A DNA stretch of 64,000 nucleotides, taken from NCBI GenBank assembly GCA_004009845.1, contig RMBW01000051.1:1-64000 (forward strand), read 5' to 3'. A model generated the notes under the pieces. That model was given only the letters and a program-made list of their open reading frames with translations. It was not told where the DNA came from and ran no database searches. This DNA is from Davidsoniella eucalypti. Taxonomy: Eukaryota > Ascomycota > Sordariomycetes > Microascales > Ceratocystidaceae. The position numbers and the translations under genes are program-made. This document shows positions 30,701-44,151 of the stretch, piece by piece; within the stretch, counting starts at the first letter, position 1, and every line of letters starts with the position of its first letter.

Positions 30701-33700
30701 TCTCAACAGCAACGCAACAGAGTTTTCTGAATGTTTAATTGTTCGTTTAATTCGGCCTTCACGAAACCTAGAAAACCTGTCACCGCCTTCTATTGAACCG
30801 CTAGAGAAATAGGTAAAGGAACAAAAATATTAAAATGGACCAAACAGGGATATGGAAATGGAAGCAACGCAACAGGCAACGAAAAGAAAAGAAACTGGTC
30901 TTCTGGTCTGACCACTTATTTGCCATTGAAACAAATGTTATAAATTTTAAAATTGACTACAGTCCAGTCGCACTCAATCCCTAATTTTTAACATAACCCT
31001 CTCGCATAGCGATATTCATCCATGGGCCATCGTATTGCTATTCCGTTGCTAACATTAAGCGTACAGGATCGAAGGACTAGTTTGATAGTGCTTCAGCTTG
31101 CTGGATTATCACCAAAGCTGAATACATATAAAACGTAGCTATGATATATCAAAATTGAAGGGCCTCATAAGTGAGTCTGTGAGTTATATTTGAATGTGAG
31201 CTGGGTACTGAGAAAGTTGACAGTACGCAGACTTGTGAGACAGAAACACTTGAATCAATTGATGACTCGAATAGCGGTGTTACATGTTGTTTTACTTCTT
31301 AAAAAAAAAGACACCACTCTTCTACTCTTCTTGCCATCGACAAAAATAGAGGATGGAAGGAATAACTGCACTTGTGCAAGCATTTTAGCACTGTGCATTA
31401 GTGGCCTTTGATATTTTAGTGAAAAGGAATGTTTTGAAGGCAAAAGTGGACACATTGGCAGAAGCGACGTACCGGTACTTGCACAATTAGCTCTAGCCGC
31501 CGTGCATACAAAAGTACCGGTACCTACATATATCATAATATATCATGCAAATTTGGACAGCTATCCTTTTAAGAAACAAAAATAACTATGGCAAAAACCA
31601 CACCAAGCTGGACATGTACGGTTATTAGCGAGTCTACAATTAAAAAGAATCGAAGAAAAATGGCAACTACAGCCTATCAAACTGTAAGTACCGGCAGGCT
31701 GCCCTAATGCCGACCTTTTTATTTTTTCTTCTTCTAAATAAAATTTCTTATACTAGACCTGAAGTTGGATAGGCCACCCTTTATTCTTCTTATCTGCCCA
31801 AAGAAAAAAGATACGTATCTTTTTTTCTAATTTGCGACACGGGTATCTATTTTTCTTTCTTCTTCGCGCCGGTTCAAAATTAAACGAACAGGGCAAGGTA
31901 TAAAGTTCATCAGATGTATTTGTTTTTGTCTGTCCGTCCTTGGTAGCCTCGCTTGGATAATGGAATTTTCTTAATGTTCGTTGGGAAGAGGCTGGAAAGA
32001 AAAGAACGAGAACCAGCCAGCCTAATTTAAGAAGAAGATGAAGACCAACCTCATCCAGTCTTACTGTCCTTGACAAAAAAAAACATGGTGTTCTTTTTTG
32101 GGAAAAGAGCCCTGGTTCGATTTGCTCCCTTCGAGATATACTTGGGATGTTCACGGCTAGTAGGAGAACCCTGATACTGATACTAAACCATGTATAAAAA
32201 CCATACATATATAATAAATAAAAAGAATAAACCTCTGATGCTCGGCCTTTGACTGCAGAACCCGATAGTATCAAAAATGTATACATAATAGGAAAAACAT
32301 GCTTGTTCGCTGTTCGCGATACGGCACAATTGTGGCATCAATTATATTATGTATATTGGCATCTTTATTTGGAGTCACATCATGGAGAGAAGAGAGGATC
32401 ATGAGAAAGTATGCTGTAGTCTCAATATAGTTGTAACATTGAAGATGTGATTTAATACTGATAATTAGTCACAACTGAGCCTCTTCTTTGTTTTCTTCTC
32501 TTCTCTTCCCAAAGGGTAATTATCAAACGAACTACTCTTCAGCTGGTGAGTTCTGGAACTCTAATCTCTGATAACAGCCTTGGAAATTGGAGGCATACAA
32601 TATGCGACAAGTAGGGCTATTTCTCATTTCGAGGAATGGGTACAAAAGAGCCTTTTGAATTCCGTACTACGTGGTGTCTCATCTTTTCAGAGTCATACTT
32701 ATACATCTACATTTACATATTCATAGCTATATAGCTCCATAAGATTGATGAATTAAAAAAGGTATACAGCATCATCTTGGTTCAAGAGAAGGTGAAGTGA
32801 GCTAGTGTTTAAGCGTCATGGCCTTTTTTTTTTTTTTTTTTTGTTGTTGTTGCATTATCCGGGGCGAATATAGCATGATGAATAACAAAAACATAATAAT
32901 GTATATACGGATACTGTGTTATGGATATATATTTCTCCATGTCTCTTTCCTGCAAGAGCCTTAAAAGATGAAGAAAGAAACGAGCAAAATATCCGAGGCA
33001 TAGAAAAGAATGCACCAGATCGCGAAAGGCCAAGTTTGCTGTTTTACATGTACATTACTTGACATAACAACTGATTGGTGAAACTATTCCTTCCACCAAT
33101 TATTTTGTTTTATGTTATCTGAAATTACGAATTCGTGACATACCAAGACAAGTTTTTATCGTTTTATTTGCTTGTCTCCTGGCCAAGAAAACATGGTGAT
33201 AAATTAAGAATTAATATTCGAATAACAAAGAACCAGGAACATCGTATCTTGGACCTCAAACAAGCTTAAGAAAAATCAATATATATGCCTTGGCGGAGTG
33301 CTTCACTTGGTCGCCATCAGACAACCATCCCGAGATTGCTTCCACTTCAAGCATCAATACATACCGAATTGATGTCTAGTTAGAAACAGCCAAAGCTAAG
33401 CTGGTACTTGGACTTCAAGCGTTACAGCAAGAATTTCAAGCGGAAATCCCATTTGTTCATATATTATATATTTTTCGTGGTAGCTCCTTTTGCTATAACC
33501 TTTCCTCCTCGACTCTAAATAGGACTAGCTTCATTCAAATAAACAAATCACCAGCCTAAAATCACAAATGAAGCTTGTTTTACCAGAGCTCAGGTTGGTG
33601 CCACTCGACTTGTTAAGAAAAGCCTTAAATCCCCGCTTTTCAGTTATGCTATACTGTGCATAGCATCCTTATCACGAGAACCAGCAAAAGTTAAGGGCTG

Positions 33701-36700
33701 AGTCAACAACTAAAACCAGAGACAAGCCTTTCCTGAGAGGGCGTTTCTCGTATCGTCATCGAGGGAGCAAGAGACAGCTAAGAAAGTCTACTTGAACTGG
33801 CCCGGAATGGACGCTTTTCTTTTTTGCTTTCCCCTTCAACAATCAGACACGAACGCACTGGCCCTGGCCTGACTTTGACTTTGGTCTAGCTTGCGTTTGG
33901 AGAGCCCCTCATCTCCCTTACATCCCCTTGTGCTGTAGGCTGATAGTGAATTGTCGTAGCTTCTTGATAAGTTTGCTTTGTTTCTCAGACTCCTTTTCAT
34001 AGCGAGACATTCAAACAAGAGAGAAAAAAAAGGCTGCCTCTAGCCGATGCGAGACGGTCTTTAAAACGTTCGTCCATTTTTTCTTTCTTTCTTTCAAGGT
34101 GTGAAAATGTACTGTGGATGATGGAGCTACGTTTGGACCAATCGGTGAACTAGGCTGGAGGAAAGAAAGGCGAAGATATGTCAATTACGTAGCATGTGTG
34201 CTTTATGTTGACTTGTGTATAAATAATACAGAGTGAGTATAGATATTTTCTCGGTTCGATTCGTCTCGTCTCGGAGTCGGTGGTGGTGGTGTCCCATCGC
34301 CAGAGGGTTTCGGCCTAAGCCTAGAACGGCTTCATCTCGATCAGATGCTCATGGTTGGTATCTACATGTACGTGTATATCTGTATATCGCCAAAATCGAA
34401 CGTCAACAATGAGTGAGTTTGCTTCACGGAAAGGGTGTGGACGGGTTGCATCTGCATCATGTGCCATATGCAAGAAGCTGATTTTTTTTCTGTTCCCTTT
34501 TTCTTTTTTCTTTTCAGCGTTCTCGGTGTTTATATCCCTCTGTTTGCCCTTTTCCTGCCCTGCTGGGCAGTATTTGGTATTTGGTAGACCTGATACTATA
34601 GCACGGCCAAGTGCCGGTACCTGCAACTGATAGTGCTACACTACAGTATCATGAAGCGTTTAAAGCTTTTTTTTCTTGTTCCTTGTTCGAGGCAGTTATT
34701 GAAGCCAAAGTACTTGAAAATAAAGATATGTAGGTGTACAGTATTGGAGAATGTTCATACGAATTTCACACTGTTCGTCTTTGTCACTTAAAAACTGGGA
34801 AAAACCTGGATAAAAGAGGCCATTCATGGGCAGATTTAAACAGAGTACAAGAAAAAAGCCTTAAACTAATTTCATGATACTGTATTAGTACACGTAGTAT
34901 TTCTCACGTGTCTTTTTGGGCCACCTCTGCTCACCACTTTGGAAGACGGCCATGCAAGTGTCAATCCTACAGTTTGTTGAGTTCTGCTTAGCGCCGTGTC
35001 AAACAAAACCAATCCCTCGCTAAGTGCAACCAAAAAAAAATGGTAGCAACTATTTGTACATTAGAAAGCGGATCCGATACGAGCTATGCCGATAAAGACG
35101 AGGTGTCCTAGATACTATTGGTAGACCGGTTACTGAAGGTTCTGTCGAATGATTCGGCATTGTGGCGATGATGCGGGTCGTGATTCCGAGTTAATATTTG
35201 ACTTCATATTTATGCGAGGAGGGGCTATGAAAGAGAAGGTGATGTTGATGAATCATTGTTTATCCATATCAAGATTGGAATGTATGAGATAGTGGCCAAT
35301 ATCTACGTATATCTATTGTCGACTGAAGTCACGGAAGGTACGGTTTCATGCATATCTTCCTTATCAGGAAGAGAAGAAACGATAATTGTAAACACACAAC
35401 CCCATTTTTTTTCACTACGCAGATATACATCAACATAGAAGATCAATCATCGTGGCATCATTACGAGCATCATCACGAGCATTAAAGTGCAATCAAGTCT
35501 GGTTTCCACCCCTCTCCGTACATTAACAACTTTGACTGTCTTCTAGTCCATCGAAAAAAAAAACCTTTCAAACGTGTGATTGGCGGCTACAGCAAGATTA
35601 AGGCAGGATTGATTGGCATCAGCCTAGCCGTATTTCCCGTCGATAGCCCACCACGGCAATTATTTTCGCAGCAATCAAAGATTCTTGATGATAGTGGCCT
35701 TTATTTCTGTGACAGTGGCAGGGCAGTACTTTCAGTTACGGAGACATCACAACATGGCGTCCAGCATATATCCGGAAGCAGACTTATTTTATTTTTTCCT
35801 GTCAGGCTATCTGCACAGCCGCTGGGCCGATCTCTGGCCATTCATTTTGATTCTATTAACATTGATAGTCAGATGTTTGCTTGCACTCTAGTTATCAGGT
35901 CGTCAACGGTGACTGTGCATTTATGCAGCCTATACAGGGCACAGAGCTATGGCTCTAGTCATTTAGTGTCAGTGCATGTGGGCATAAGGTAAGGGCCAAA
36001 GCCAAGGGCCAAGGCCGGCCCAGGGCAAAGCGCTGCCAAGAATTGCCGACGGTACGACAAGCCTTCACTTACTATCACTTAAAAAGCATTCACGGACTCA
36101 GTCAGAGCAGAGGAAAATGCGAACGAAGGGCCCTAGGTTTTTGCTGACGATCCAGACCTAGGCCTGTTTCCTCTTTGGCGAGTTGAATCCAAACCCCCTG
36201 TTGTCTACAGTTCTATATTCCTGTCCTCTTTTTTCTACTGTTTCTACAACTACATATACATGGTATCATACTGCCGTCTTAGGCTGTCAGTTATGCTGTC
36301 TTAGGCTGGCCTTCCACAGAGTTGTTCTATCTCGCGTACCCCTTTTTCTCTGCAGAAGAAACCGGTTGTTATGGCCTTTGGCCTGTAAATTCCCTGTAAT
36401 GGGCCAGGCTAACTTGGAGGCTAGTCCGTCCTCGTCAATTAACCAGCCTCTTATCTGCTGTCCATCACTGTCTACCCGTCTGTGTCCTACATAGTCGAAA
36501 TGCAACAGGCATTGTAGAAACAGTTCTTCAATGTTGAGGCAAGCATAAACTCACTAGGTTTATCATCTTTGCACACCGTTCTTCGGCCTTCTGGCGCCGT
36601 GCTTGAGGCTATTTTTCGACAAGGCCGGGTCGGTGTGCAATATGTGAAAGTGGAAATAGCGAATTGGCAATTTCCAAGGCGCGCCCCGAATATTCAACTA

Positions 36701-39488
36701 TGCGATCCCCTGGACGGGGCTGCACCCGCTTCAAATAACCTTCGGACGTTAACCAATTCTTTCGTCTCCGGAGGAGAGAAGGATAGACGATATATCAGAG
36801 AATCAAATTTATACCGCCTTCTACCGTGCTACTTCCCTTCGGACTGGACTTGGTTTCTATCTTCCGGCGTTGTACCAGTAACGGCGCTAGATGAGTCAAA
36901 GATTGGCTGGTAAATTTTCAAATCATAATAACGACAATATCTTGTCGCCCAAACTACCACTAGCTTCCTTTCTCATAGCAACAACATCACTACTGTTAAG
37001 ATTTTTTAAAACTTTTTTTTTCACCATCATTCTGATAATAGTACCCTTTCAGTGGGTTGTCTTTTTCCCCCTTCGTATTCCCTGTCACTTTATATTAGAC
37101 GTGCCATAAGCGAATGTGCTAATGGCTGGTCCTTATTTCCCTTGACCGGGGTGAAGAGAGGGGGTTCACGATAAGATGACCAGCTAGCTGCCAAAGTTCC
37201 CCTGATATAGATATCTGGCTACAGCGAAAAAGTGCATTTTCTTTCGTTTCCCTTTGGTTTTAGGTGAGTTTAAACTCTACAGACGTTGGATCTACTAACT
37301 CTGAGTATTCTCACTAGGTCTCTACAGCTAGGTCTCTAGGCCTTGTTTGCTCTATAGTGATCGACAATGTAAATGTCTAGATCAGGATGCCATCAAGGTA
37401 GGAGTAAAGGAAGACTCGCGCAATAGCGATAGTAACTTCTGCTTGTATCTCATAGCACAAGATGCCAAGTGATATCCGTTTGACTCGTGGTATCAATCCA
37501 TCAAACTAGGTCGTAGTATATCGTAGTGCTCAACTTATCTGTATGCGATAAGAAATATAGACACATTTCTCATATGTAGGCAGGTACTGTCACTGCTTAA
37601 TTTGGATAGCTATTACAAGTATTATGTGCCCCCGATGCTGTCGTTTCACAGTTTGAGAAGCAGTTGGCCGAGCATACATAGAAGGGCACATGCACAACAC
37701 TTCTTGTAGCAATTCATAGTCTTTCATCAAACTATACTTGTGAAATAAGTCACCATGTAGTATAAGCAACACATCCTGTTTAGGGTGCTTGATGACTACT
37801 CTGCGTTACTATGTATCTGACCAAGAAAAGTAATGACTTGGTGGTAGTAGTAGTGCAACGACAGAATAAAAAGTATTCTCAATTGATCTCAGTATCACCA
37901 AGCCTTCGCCTGCCGGTGGCTAGTGTAATCGGCAAGCAGATTCGGGTGTACAACCTAGGGTTGATATCAATATAACCCTGATGGAATACTTGGCATTCGG
38001 CATATAGACCGAACATGGCGAGTTATCAACCATATGACGTTGTTGCGTACCAAAAGAAAAAGATAGTAAGAAAGTTTGGAGAAGGAAGGAAGAGGGGAGG
38101 GGAAGACACAAGAACAAAAACAAGAGGCGGGGTTTCATACCTTTTGGTTTAGTTGTTGTTGTAAGATATAAAAAGCCTTGAATATCTGGAACAAAAAAAA
38201 ACCCCCCGAACCACGTGAAGACGTTTTGAGGGAGGAACGGGATGGAGATATAACGTTAGTCAAAAGAGACCATATGACATGATTTCTAGGCGTTTCTATT
38301 TTATTTACAAATCTTTTCCTGCTCTTCGGAATGGCACAGTATGAGATTCAAGTTATTCGGGATTGAACATTATCCTCTTTTTTAGAAAATAAGAAATGTT
38401 AATATATTTATTCACTCATGTTTTTTTATTATTTTTTATTAATGCCACTTCCTGGCTGATACAAACTAAGATTTTGGTATAACATATAAGGAACTTGTAA
38501 AGGAAAACAAAAACACGGCTTGGCTTTTTTTTATCTTATTTGGATAGACCATGTGACGAAATCCCCAAAGATTTTTTCCTTTTTGAATAAGGAATCATGT
38601 TGTTTTTTTCGTTCCGTTTGTTTGCTCACTTTAGATCGAGATGACATCTGACTTTTTGGTGGCCAAGAAGGGAGAGAAGAGAAAATCAGATCAGCTTACG
38701 ATTTCAATTTGGGTTCTTTTTTCTTTTTAATGAGTTGGCTTGTTCTTGAGAGGAGGGGGGGAATTCATATAAGATGGTGGGCAGACATTATGATCGAGTT
38801 ACATATGTGTATATAACAAATAAGACTGCAGGTGAGATGGGCCAGAAATAATAATGAATAGGAAGGAAAAGAAAATATAGAAAGCCTGCGAATAATCATG
38901 ATGATTTGTGAAATAACAAGATGATGATATTATCTTACTTTCCTTCTTCCTTTTCTTCGGCTCGACTTGAACTTGGAGATTTTACTCTGATGGCAAAAAA
39001 TACAAAAGATTTACACGCTACGATGGTGGAGAAGAACTTCATGGGAATATTACATAACATATTCCTTACTGCTCTGACTATGATTTGCTTCTACTGCACG
39101 AGGAGGTCATATGCTCTTTATGGATTCTCTTCTCTTTCATTTATTCTTGCATTGGTGGGTTGCATTGGTATCACCACACCTTTGATAGCTGAAATGGGCT
39201 TTGGACATGGCTAACCGGAAGAGAAGAGAACGGGAACTAGATGGTCGGGAGAGCTTGACTGAGTTTGGGTAGAAGATAGGAATACTTAGTCAGTGGTGGT
39301 GAACGAGAGACATGTGCGTCATTAATACATAAGTGTATATTCTGTATGGTAGAGTTATAAATACAGAAGCCTGATATTGATACATGGTGATTAGATACAT
39401 ACTGTCCGTGATATTCTTACACAACACCCCATCCAACTCTAACTCCCGTCTCAAAGAAGAGAGGCGGAAAGGCAAGGATGGAAATCAG
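27734..39488. other. Gene desert of 11.7 kb
   Basis: No frame longer than about 140 codons, and none with a recognisable domain. The left end (27734-28400) is presumably the PH-protein promoter, with C/T-rich tracts. The rest is AT-rich with many homopolymers (for example T19 at 32824-32842), short palindromes and short tandem repeats (two CTAGGTCTCTA-type units near 37315-37345; two GTCTTAGGCTG units near 36276 and 36298). No rRNA, convincing tRNA or complete transposon was recognised. Untranslated RNAs or very small spliced genes cannot be excluded. Confidence 0.5.
31469..31523. repeat. Paired GTACCGGTAC palindromes
   Basis: The 10-bp perfect palindrome GTACCGGTAC occurs at 31469-31478 and again at 31514-31523. 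Flanks TTGCA and TGCATACAAAA make the pair an imperfect inverted repeat with a short loop. Confidence 0.5.
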
Positions 39489-41800
39489 TTATTCCCTCTC
39501 ACCGCGCATGATCATGCGGTTCTTGCGATTGATGCGGTCTCGAGTTTCCAACTGTTGATTCTGTCCAGTAGCCCCAGCGCCTAGCGCAACTACGTTCTTC
39601 AGCGTGCCAAATGGTAGACAGTCGCTGATCCGCTTTGCGCCAGAGAACATCATCACAAGACGCTCGATACCACAGCCCCAACCACCCGTTGGCGGTAGTC
39701 CGGCTTCCAGCGCCTTGATGTAGTGTGTATCAATGGGAGGCGCCTCGTCTACTGTGGCATTTGGATCTGATAGAAGCGGTGCTGTAGCATCGCCGCCTTG
39801 GGCTAGTGCGGCCTCTCTTTCTGCTTCGGCCTCCTTAAGCGCAAGTGCCTTGGCTTCCTGGTCGACGACCTCGCCGGTATTCTGGTCGATCTCATCGAGT
39901 TCCTCAAACGCTGCGTCGGGCTCCGAGCCACCGTGGAAGTTTTCACGACGAGCAGCCAACACAGCCTCGCGGTAATCCATCATCTTGCGGCGCTGGGCTT
40001 CTGGATCGTTCTCCTCTTCGTACATATTGGCGACCTCACGACCGTGGATGAATAGCTCTGTACGGGCTGAGATGTGCTGGCCGGTCTTCTGGCAGACGAA
40101 ACTCTTGGATAGAGGCGACATACAGGCTGGATGGTGCGTGATGAATAGTGGCCTGGCGAAGGAGTCGGGCTCAAGGTATTGCGCGGCGAGTCTGTCGAGT
40201 AGTTTGGCGACGGTGGCAGGCGGATCACCGGGTACGCGAATGCCACAGAGAGTCAGCGCAGTAAGAGTGTCAGGCAGAGCGGTAGGCATATTCAGGTTAG
40301 GGAACTTGATGCCCATGCGCTCTTCCAGGGCGGGGATGAACTCAAGACGGGGGAATGGCTTCTGATAGTAGAGAAGGTCGATATGAGGCAGCGACTTGAG
40401 GTTACTTTTGATCAGATGATGCGATTCGATGGCGAGGCTGTGAATCAGGTCCTCGGTCTGTGAGATGAGATCCTCGAGGTTGGCATAGGCCTGGTAATAC
40501 TCGCACATAGTAAACTCGGGGTTGTGCGTATGATCGATGCCTTCGTTACGGAAGGCAGGGCCAATCTCGAACACCTTTTGCATGCCGCCCACTACTAGAC
40601 GCTTGAGCCAAAGCTCAGGTGCTACACGTAGTGCGAGCTCCTTGTTGGGAAACTCGGTTGACGACGTGGTGAATGGCCGAGCGATGGCGCCGCCGGCATT
40701 GTGGGCAACGATAGGTGTCTGAACTTCAACGAAGCTGCGCTGCCGTAGGAAATCGCGGATGAAGCTGATGATATCAGAGCGCATTCGGAGGGTATCCGAG
40801 ACCTGCGGTGAGATTATCATATCGACATGACGCCGCTCCATCTTCTTATCGGCGTCGATATACTCGTTCGGGATCGGCTGCATCACGGGTGCCAGCAACT
40901 CAGGCATATATGCGGCGTTGATGGTCAGCTCGCCAGTGCTGGAACGGACGGGCTTTCCGGTAACGGCTACAAGATATCGGAAGAGATAGGGTCAGACAAA
41001 GGAACTACAGGATACAGAAACATTAGAACAAAGGCTCGTGCTTGTTGCTTACACACATGGTCGCCCCGTTCAAGGAGACGCGTAAACAGCTGGAAGCGCA
41101 CGTGACGCATCTCGTCGTGCTTATGGACGTTCTTCCAGTTTACCATGACCTGCACCGTCTTGTACTCGTTTACGATGTCAAGGAAGAGAAGATATTTGCC
41201 ATGCTGTCGTTTGGAGACGACGCGGCCTACGCACAGAAAAACACAAACACAATTAGCTACAAGGTTCACGACAACATTGCAATGTATGGACACAGGTCAC
41301 AGACCACCACATCAGGGCAGCAGCATAGCAACAGAGAAGAATAAGAAGAAGGTAGGCAGGGCCGTACCATAGACAGTCACATCGTCGACGTCGGGCCCGA
41401 TCGAGTCCGCGTCGTCGTACCGAGAGCGGATCTCGGGAATCGAAACGACCGGCGTCCGGTGGGTGAGCCGAGGATACGCCTCGACGACCTGAAGTGGATC
41501 GTCTTTGCGGACTTCCTCGAGACGCTCTAGCCGCTGGCGCTTGAAGGCAGAGAACTCTGCTTCTTCTAGGTCATGTTCCGACTCAGCAGACTCCGTCTCG
41601 GCGGCTTTGGGTGGGCCTTGGGTGGTTGACTTCCAGCGGCGGATGGAGGCAGCAGCCGAGGAAGAAGCCGGCAAAGAGTGCCTCGGGAACGTTCTAGCTA
41701 CTGAGGGACATGTGGAAAATGTGGTGATGGCGGTGGGGGGAAGACTCCGGGCCAGAGCCCGCAGCCGGAGACATTGAAGGGCACTCATTGTTTCTGCCAT
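39489..41800 (-). CDS. MSK1: Lysyl-tRNA synthetase, mitochondrial (class II)
   Basis: Three exons on the minus strand, 41800-41368, 41226-41053 and 40966-39489 (694 aa). Introns are 141 and 86 nt; the joins give DVTVYG/RVVSKRQHGKY and ERGDHV/SVTGKPVRS. The enzyme charges mitochondrial tRNA-Lys with lysine. The first ~60 residues (LRLRALARSLPPTAITTFST..., IRRWKSTT) form a matrix presequence. Residues ~145-240 are the OB-fold anticodon-binding domain. The class II core has motif 2 in FEIGPAFRNEGIDHTHNPEFT and motif 3 in GGWGCGIERLVMMFSGAKRI. An insert rich in Ala and Glu (about 80 residues, near AALAQGGDATAPLL) splits the catalytic domain before motif 3. A second ATG lies four codons in (41788) and could be used. 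The gene is divergent from Arp4 across an 807-bp promoter region. Confidence 0.92.
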
Positions 41801-42607
41801 ACAGAGGTGATATGGTTAGCTATTGCTTCTTGACAGATGGCCATCGAAGGTAGCGTGATAGGTCATTTGCACGACAATCAGCCATTGGCAACGTTCGAAT
41901 CACAAGCTCCGAAGAACTTAATTGCAGCGGTTCTTATTGCTTTTTCTCATCATATAAAGTGCATGTGAATATATAAAGAGACATTAGAGAAAGTGGTCGC
42001 TTACCGAGTTCATCTTGAGTCTCTCAATATAACCTTTTACCGGTTTAGAGACTCGAGATCCAAAAAATAGCTACGAGAGGACAAAACAACGAAGATGTTT
42101 GACGAGCTTCGAAGCTTTAAAATGGTGGAAGAAAAATTCCGAGCTTGTGCGGTTTAGTGGCATGTGGTCCCTGTGGCGTATGTGGTGACAATATGGTGGG
42201 ATAAGAGTAGGAAGCATGGACCCACATAGCGTGGCGCTAGAAAGCTGCTATGTGCCAGCTGTCACAAAGCCTGGCAGGTGGCATCCAGTATCAGCCTTCC
42301 CAAGCTTGGCTTTCAGCCGCGTCTGGGGCAGCTTCAACTGTACCTATTATCGTCACTTTTCACAAGGCTTGTTAATTCACTGGTCTCGACGTCTCATTGA
42401 GATCTTACCACGACTTTTATAACTAAACTGGTCTCTGTGATCCCAAAGACGCGAGAATCTGCGTCTTTACTACCTGAAAAATCGATTTGCGCGCGTCTTT
42501 TTTCTTTGCGCCGGCTTCTTCCTATAGCTAGCTTTTTTGCTTGATCTCTGCGGTCCTATTGTTGCTATCAACCCTTATTATATAACTAGACGCACAATTC
42601 TCTCGCA
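41801..42607. promoter_or_regulatory. Shared divergent promoter region (LysRS / Arp4)
   Basis: Both start codons face outward from this 807-bp stretch. It contains a CCAAT box in reverse (ATTGG, 41884-41888), and pyrimidine-rich runs precede the Arp4 ATG (42490-42600). Whether it is one bidirectional promoter or two is not visible. Confidence 0.45.
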
Positions 42608-44151
42608 ATGGCGCATCAGCAACCTTTGACGTCGGCCAATGCGCCTACCGACGTCTATGGTGGAGGTGAGTCGATTTGACGCTGACTAAGCCATGCTGTC
42701 ACTAACCATTGCTCTATCTAGACGAGGTCTCTGCCATTGTCCTCGATCCCGGATATTCACACACTCGCGCCGGCTTTGCGGGCGAGGACGTGCCGAAATC
42801 AGTCATCCCGTCTTTCTACGCCCACTACCCCGCCGAGCCCTCCCACAACAATTTTGGCGACGAGTTCATGCTGCCCCGCGCCAACCTCGAAGTTCGCAAC
42901 TACATGTCCCGTGACGGCATTGTTGAGGACTGGGATGTGGCCGGCAAACTCTGGGAGAATATGCTGATCGACCGCCTGCAGCCCTCCATCCGCTCGTCTA
43001 TGAACAAGGCTGTCAGCAAGGGAAATAAGCCTGCTTCTACTAGCGACAAGCCTGCGGACGGTGATGGTGATGTCAACATGGGCGAGTCGAACGGTGAAGC
43101 GGCCGCCGAAGCTGCTCAGGCTGCCGTGGAGGCTGCTGCTGAAGCCGCGGAGCTATATGAGAAGCCCCTCGCTGAAAACCCATTGCTTCTTACTGAAACT
43201 GCGTGGAACACCCCCAAGGCGCGCGAAAAGGCTATGGAGATTATCATGGAGAGCTGGGGCTGCCCGGCCTTTTGGTTCAGCAAAACCCCCGTGCTGGCCG
43301 CCTTTACTGCCGGCAAGGCCACTGCCCTAGTCATCGATGTTGGCGCTTCGGGAACGTCTGTGGTTGCTGTGCATGACGGCATGGTGCTGAAGCGGTCCAT
43401 CTCTCGCTCGCCTGTTGGTGGTATCTGGCTGTCTGGTCAGGTGCGTAGTATGCTGTCTAGCGCCGAGCCGCAAACTGAGCTGACACCCACGTACCTCGTG
43501 GAGAGCAAGACGGCGGTCGACGCGGGAGTTTCGGCGCAGTACAAGGCGCGCAAGTTCGATTTTGAAATCTCGCCGTCTTTCCGCACATACGAGGAGGATC
43601 GCCTGCTCACCGAGTTCAAGGAGAGTGTGGTCGAAGTGTGGCGTAGCGGCAAGCTTGCCATGCCTGGAACGGAGGACTCTATCCGCGCACAGCCCGGCCG
43701 TGTGTTCGAGATGCCTACGGGCGCCAACCAGATGTGGCGCGAGCAGCGCTACAAGGCGGCCGAGGGTATGTGGGATGAGACTGCTGCATATGCGCCCTCG
43801 ACGCCGGGTGAAGAGCCTCTGACCAAGGCACAGACCATCCCAGAGCTAGTGCGTACTGCGATTAGCAACGTTGACGCGGATTTACGGCATAACCTGCTGG
43901 CCAACATCGTGGTGACGGGTGGTACGACATTGCTGAACGGATTCAACGATAGATTGTCAGCCGAACTGACGGCCATGTACCCTAACGTACGCATTCGTTT
44001 ACAGGCGGCTGGTTTGACGAGCGAGCGTCGGTTCGGTGCTTGGGTAGGTGGATCTATCCTGGCATCTCTCGGCACATTTCACCAGATGTGGGTGTCTAAG
44101 AAGGAATATGAGGAGAATGGTGCAGCTATGGTTGAGAAACGGTGCAAATAA
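42608..44151 (+). CDS. arp4: Actin-related protein 4 (NuA4 / SWR1 / INO80 subunit)
   Basis: Two exons, 42608-42665 and 42722-44151 (495 aa). The 56-nt intron has GTGAGT, ACTAACC and CTAG, joining DVYGG/DEVSAIVLD. Arp4 is a nuclear actin-fold subunit shared by the NuA4 histone acetyltransferase and the SWR1 and INO80 remodellers. Visible blocks are VLDPGYSHTRAGFAGEDVPKSVIPS (phosphate-loop region), NPLLLTETAWNTPKAREKAMEI, WGCPAFWFSKTPVLAAFTAGKATALVIDVGAS (second phosphate loop) and NIVVTGGTTLLNGFNDRLSAEL near the C-terminus, ending in AWVGGSILASLGTFHQMWVSKKEYEENG. An Ala/Glu-rich insert of about 60 residues follows residue 110, as in other fungal Arp4 proteins. The tiny first exon is needed for a complete N-terminus. 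Confidence 0.94.

Noticed and set aside
32090..32130. GGTTCGATTTGCTCCC resembling a tRNA T-arm
   Set aside because: No acceptor, D or anticodon arm could be paired around it. The similar GGTTCGATTCG near 34253 fails the same way.
35576..35992. 138-codon open frame in the desert
   Set aside because: No domain, no convincing start and ordinary composition. It is probably a chance frame.
38921..39214. 97-codon ATG-started frame with hydrophobic segments in the desert
   Set aside because: It looks membrane-like, but the sequence is AT-rich, has no family resemblance and lies just beyond the LysRS 3' end. Such frames are expected by chance.
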